NCBI GenBank assembly: GCA_949825045.1 | Contig: OX463827.1 | Coordinates: forward strand, 4,300,501 to 4,364,500 | Direction: 5' to 3' | Length of the DNA stretch: 64,000 nt | Origin: Argyresthia goedartella | Taxonomy: Eukaryota; Arthropoda; Insecta; Lepidoptera; Argyresthiidae | Shown here: piece after piece, positions 63,693 to 64,000 of the stretch | Numbering within the stretch: the stretch's first letter is position 1 | Layout of the letters: every line of letters starts with the position of its first letter | The notes under the pieces: model-generated | What the model saw: only the letters and a program-made list of their open reading frames with translations | The model's database searches: none | What the model was told of the DNA's origin: nothing | Program-made: the position numbers and the translations under genes

Positions 63693-63880
63693 GCTATAGC
63701 TACATCCGTATTTTGTGTGATGTTCATTACTGCGTAACCCGCAGAACTTAATCAACTAGCTAATTTATCTATGTGGGGTCCCCACTGCACTTGGTTATTC
63801 CAAGTTTTTTTTTCTAGCTAGCTAATTCTAGCTTGTTGCTGACTAACACTAAACTGGTCTCCATAGTAGTCGATAGTAGT

Positions 63881-64000
63881 GGATAGTAGTCGATACGTGT
63901 CGAACGGAACTTTTCGATAATTTATCGATAGTGACTATATGACAATAGGTTACCATCACGGTTACCTATACATATATCGACATGTGCCGAATGATAAATA
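63881..64000. other. Short tandem tract and window end
   Basis: 'tagtcgatagtagtggatag' type tandem repeat at 63868-63898, then 'cgataatttatcgatag', a small palindrome. No gene. Confidence 0.5.

Larger units (their letters stand above)
61830..63880 (-). mobile_element. LINE A copy, decayed, with two nested insertions
   Basis: The 3' end (61830-61950) matches 3641-3770 ('ctactgtagatatttacattt', 'gaccactgtgggaag'); 62431-62910 matches 3840-4159 and 8379-8590; 63693-63880 matches 8590-8770 ('tatctatgtggggtccccac', 'ctaacactaaactggtctcc'). Coding is destroyed by many indels. It is interrupted by a BEL miniature (61961-62430) and repeat D copy 2 (62922-63692). Like the 38 kb copy it lacks LINE B. 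Confidence 0.78.

Overview
The window is eukaryotic and almost entirely transposon-derived. The mix of families (a DD37D maT mariner, Tc1-like, BEL/Pao and CsRn1-type Gypsy elements, several non-LTR retrotransposons, tRNA-headed SINEs, and the scattered repeat that pairs a 'GTTCCGTACC' end with a (CCGT)n tract) suggests a moth or butterfly (Lepidoptera). This is an inference from repeat types remembered, not from a search. No complete host gene is visible. The only host-like coding signal is a possible first exon of a THAP-type zinc-finger gene at 35697-35779.

Layout. 1-3640: AT-rich DNA with MITEs, SINEs and a widespread interspersed repeat (family G). 3641-11430: a CR1/Jockey-group non-LTR element (LINE A, minus strand) split by a second one (LINE B, 4160-8373) inserted with a TACAT target duplication. 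11431-15270: nested MITEs and SINEs. 15270-19200: truncated non-LTR fragments and a dead maT mariner (17093-18371). 19240-30200: repeats, several MITEs, a second maT copy with an intact 345-codon transposase (21809-23112), a perfectly flanked palindromic minisatellite (27818-27936) and two near-identical family G copies. 30890-35060: a decayed element with an unusual reverse transcriptase, interrupted by LINE E (32704-34212). 35060-42440: the THAP-like exon, MITEs and a LINE A tail.

42513-49962: a BEL/Pao LTR element (minus strand), LTRs nearly identical, tRNA-Tyr-like primer site, gag-pro-RT-RNaseH-integrase, then an envelope-like (F-protein type) region joined in the same reading frame. It is broken by a frameshift in integrase and another in the envelope part. 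50640-51730: a charged coding relic and repeats. 54412-61151: a decayed Tc1-like transposase split by a CsRn1-type Gypsy element (55232-61083) with visually identical LTRs, a GATA target duplication, a tRNA-Trp-like primer site, a gag and a pol in different frames, and a small third ORF (59895-60128) that looks like an N-myristoylated single-pass membrane protein. 61830-63880: a decayed LINE A copy holding an internally deleted BEL/Pao miniature and a second copy of repeat D.

The components do not form a host pathway. They record successive insertions, and several layers can be ordered: LINE B into LINE A; MITE A into MITE E; a LINE A tail into another MITE E copy; BEL into a hairpin MITE; Gypsy into Tc1; LINE E into the unusual-RT relic. 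The youngest events are the Gypsy and BEL insertions and the intact maT copy.
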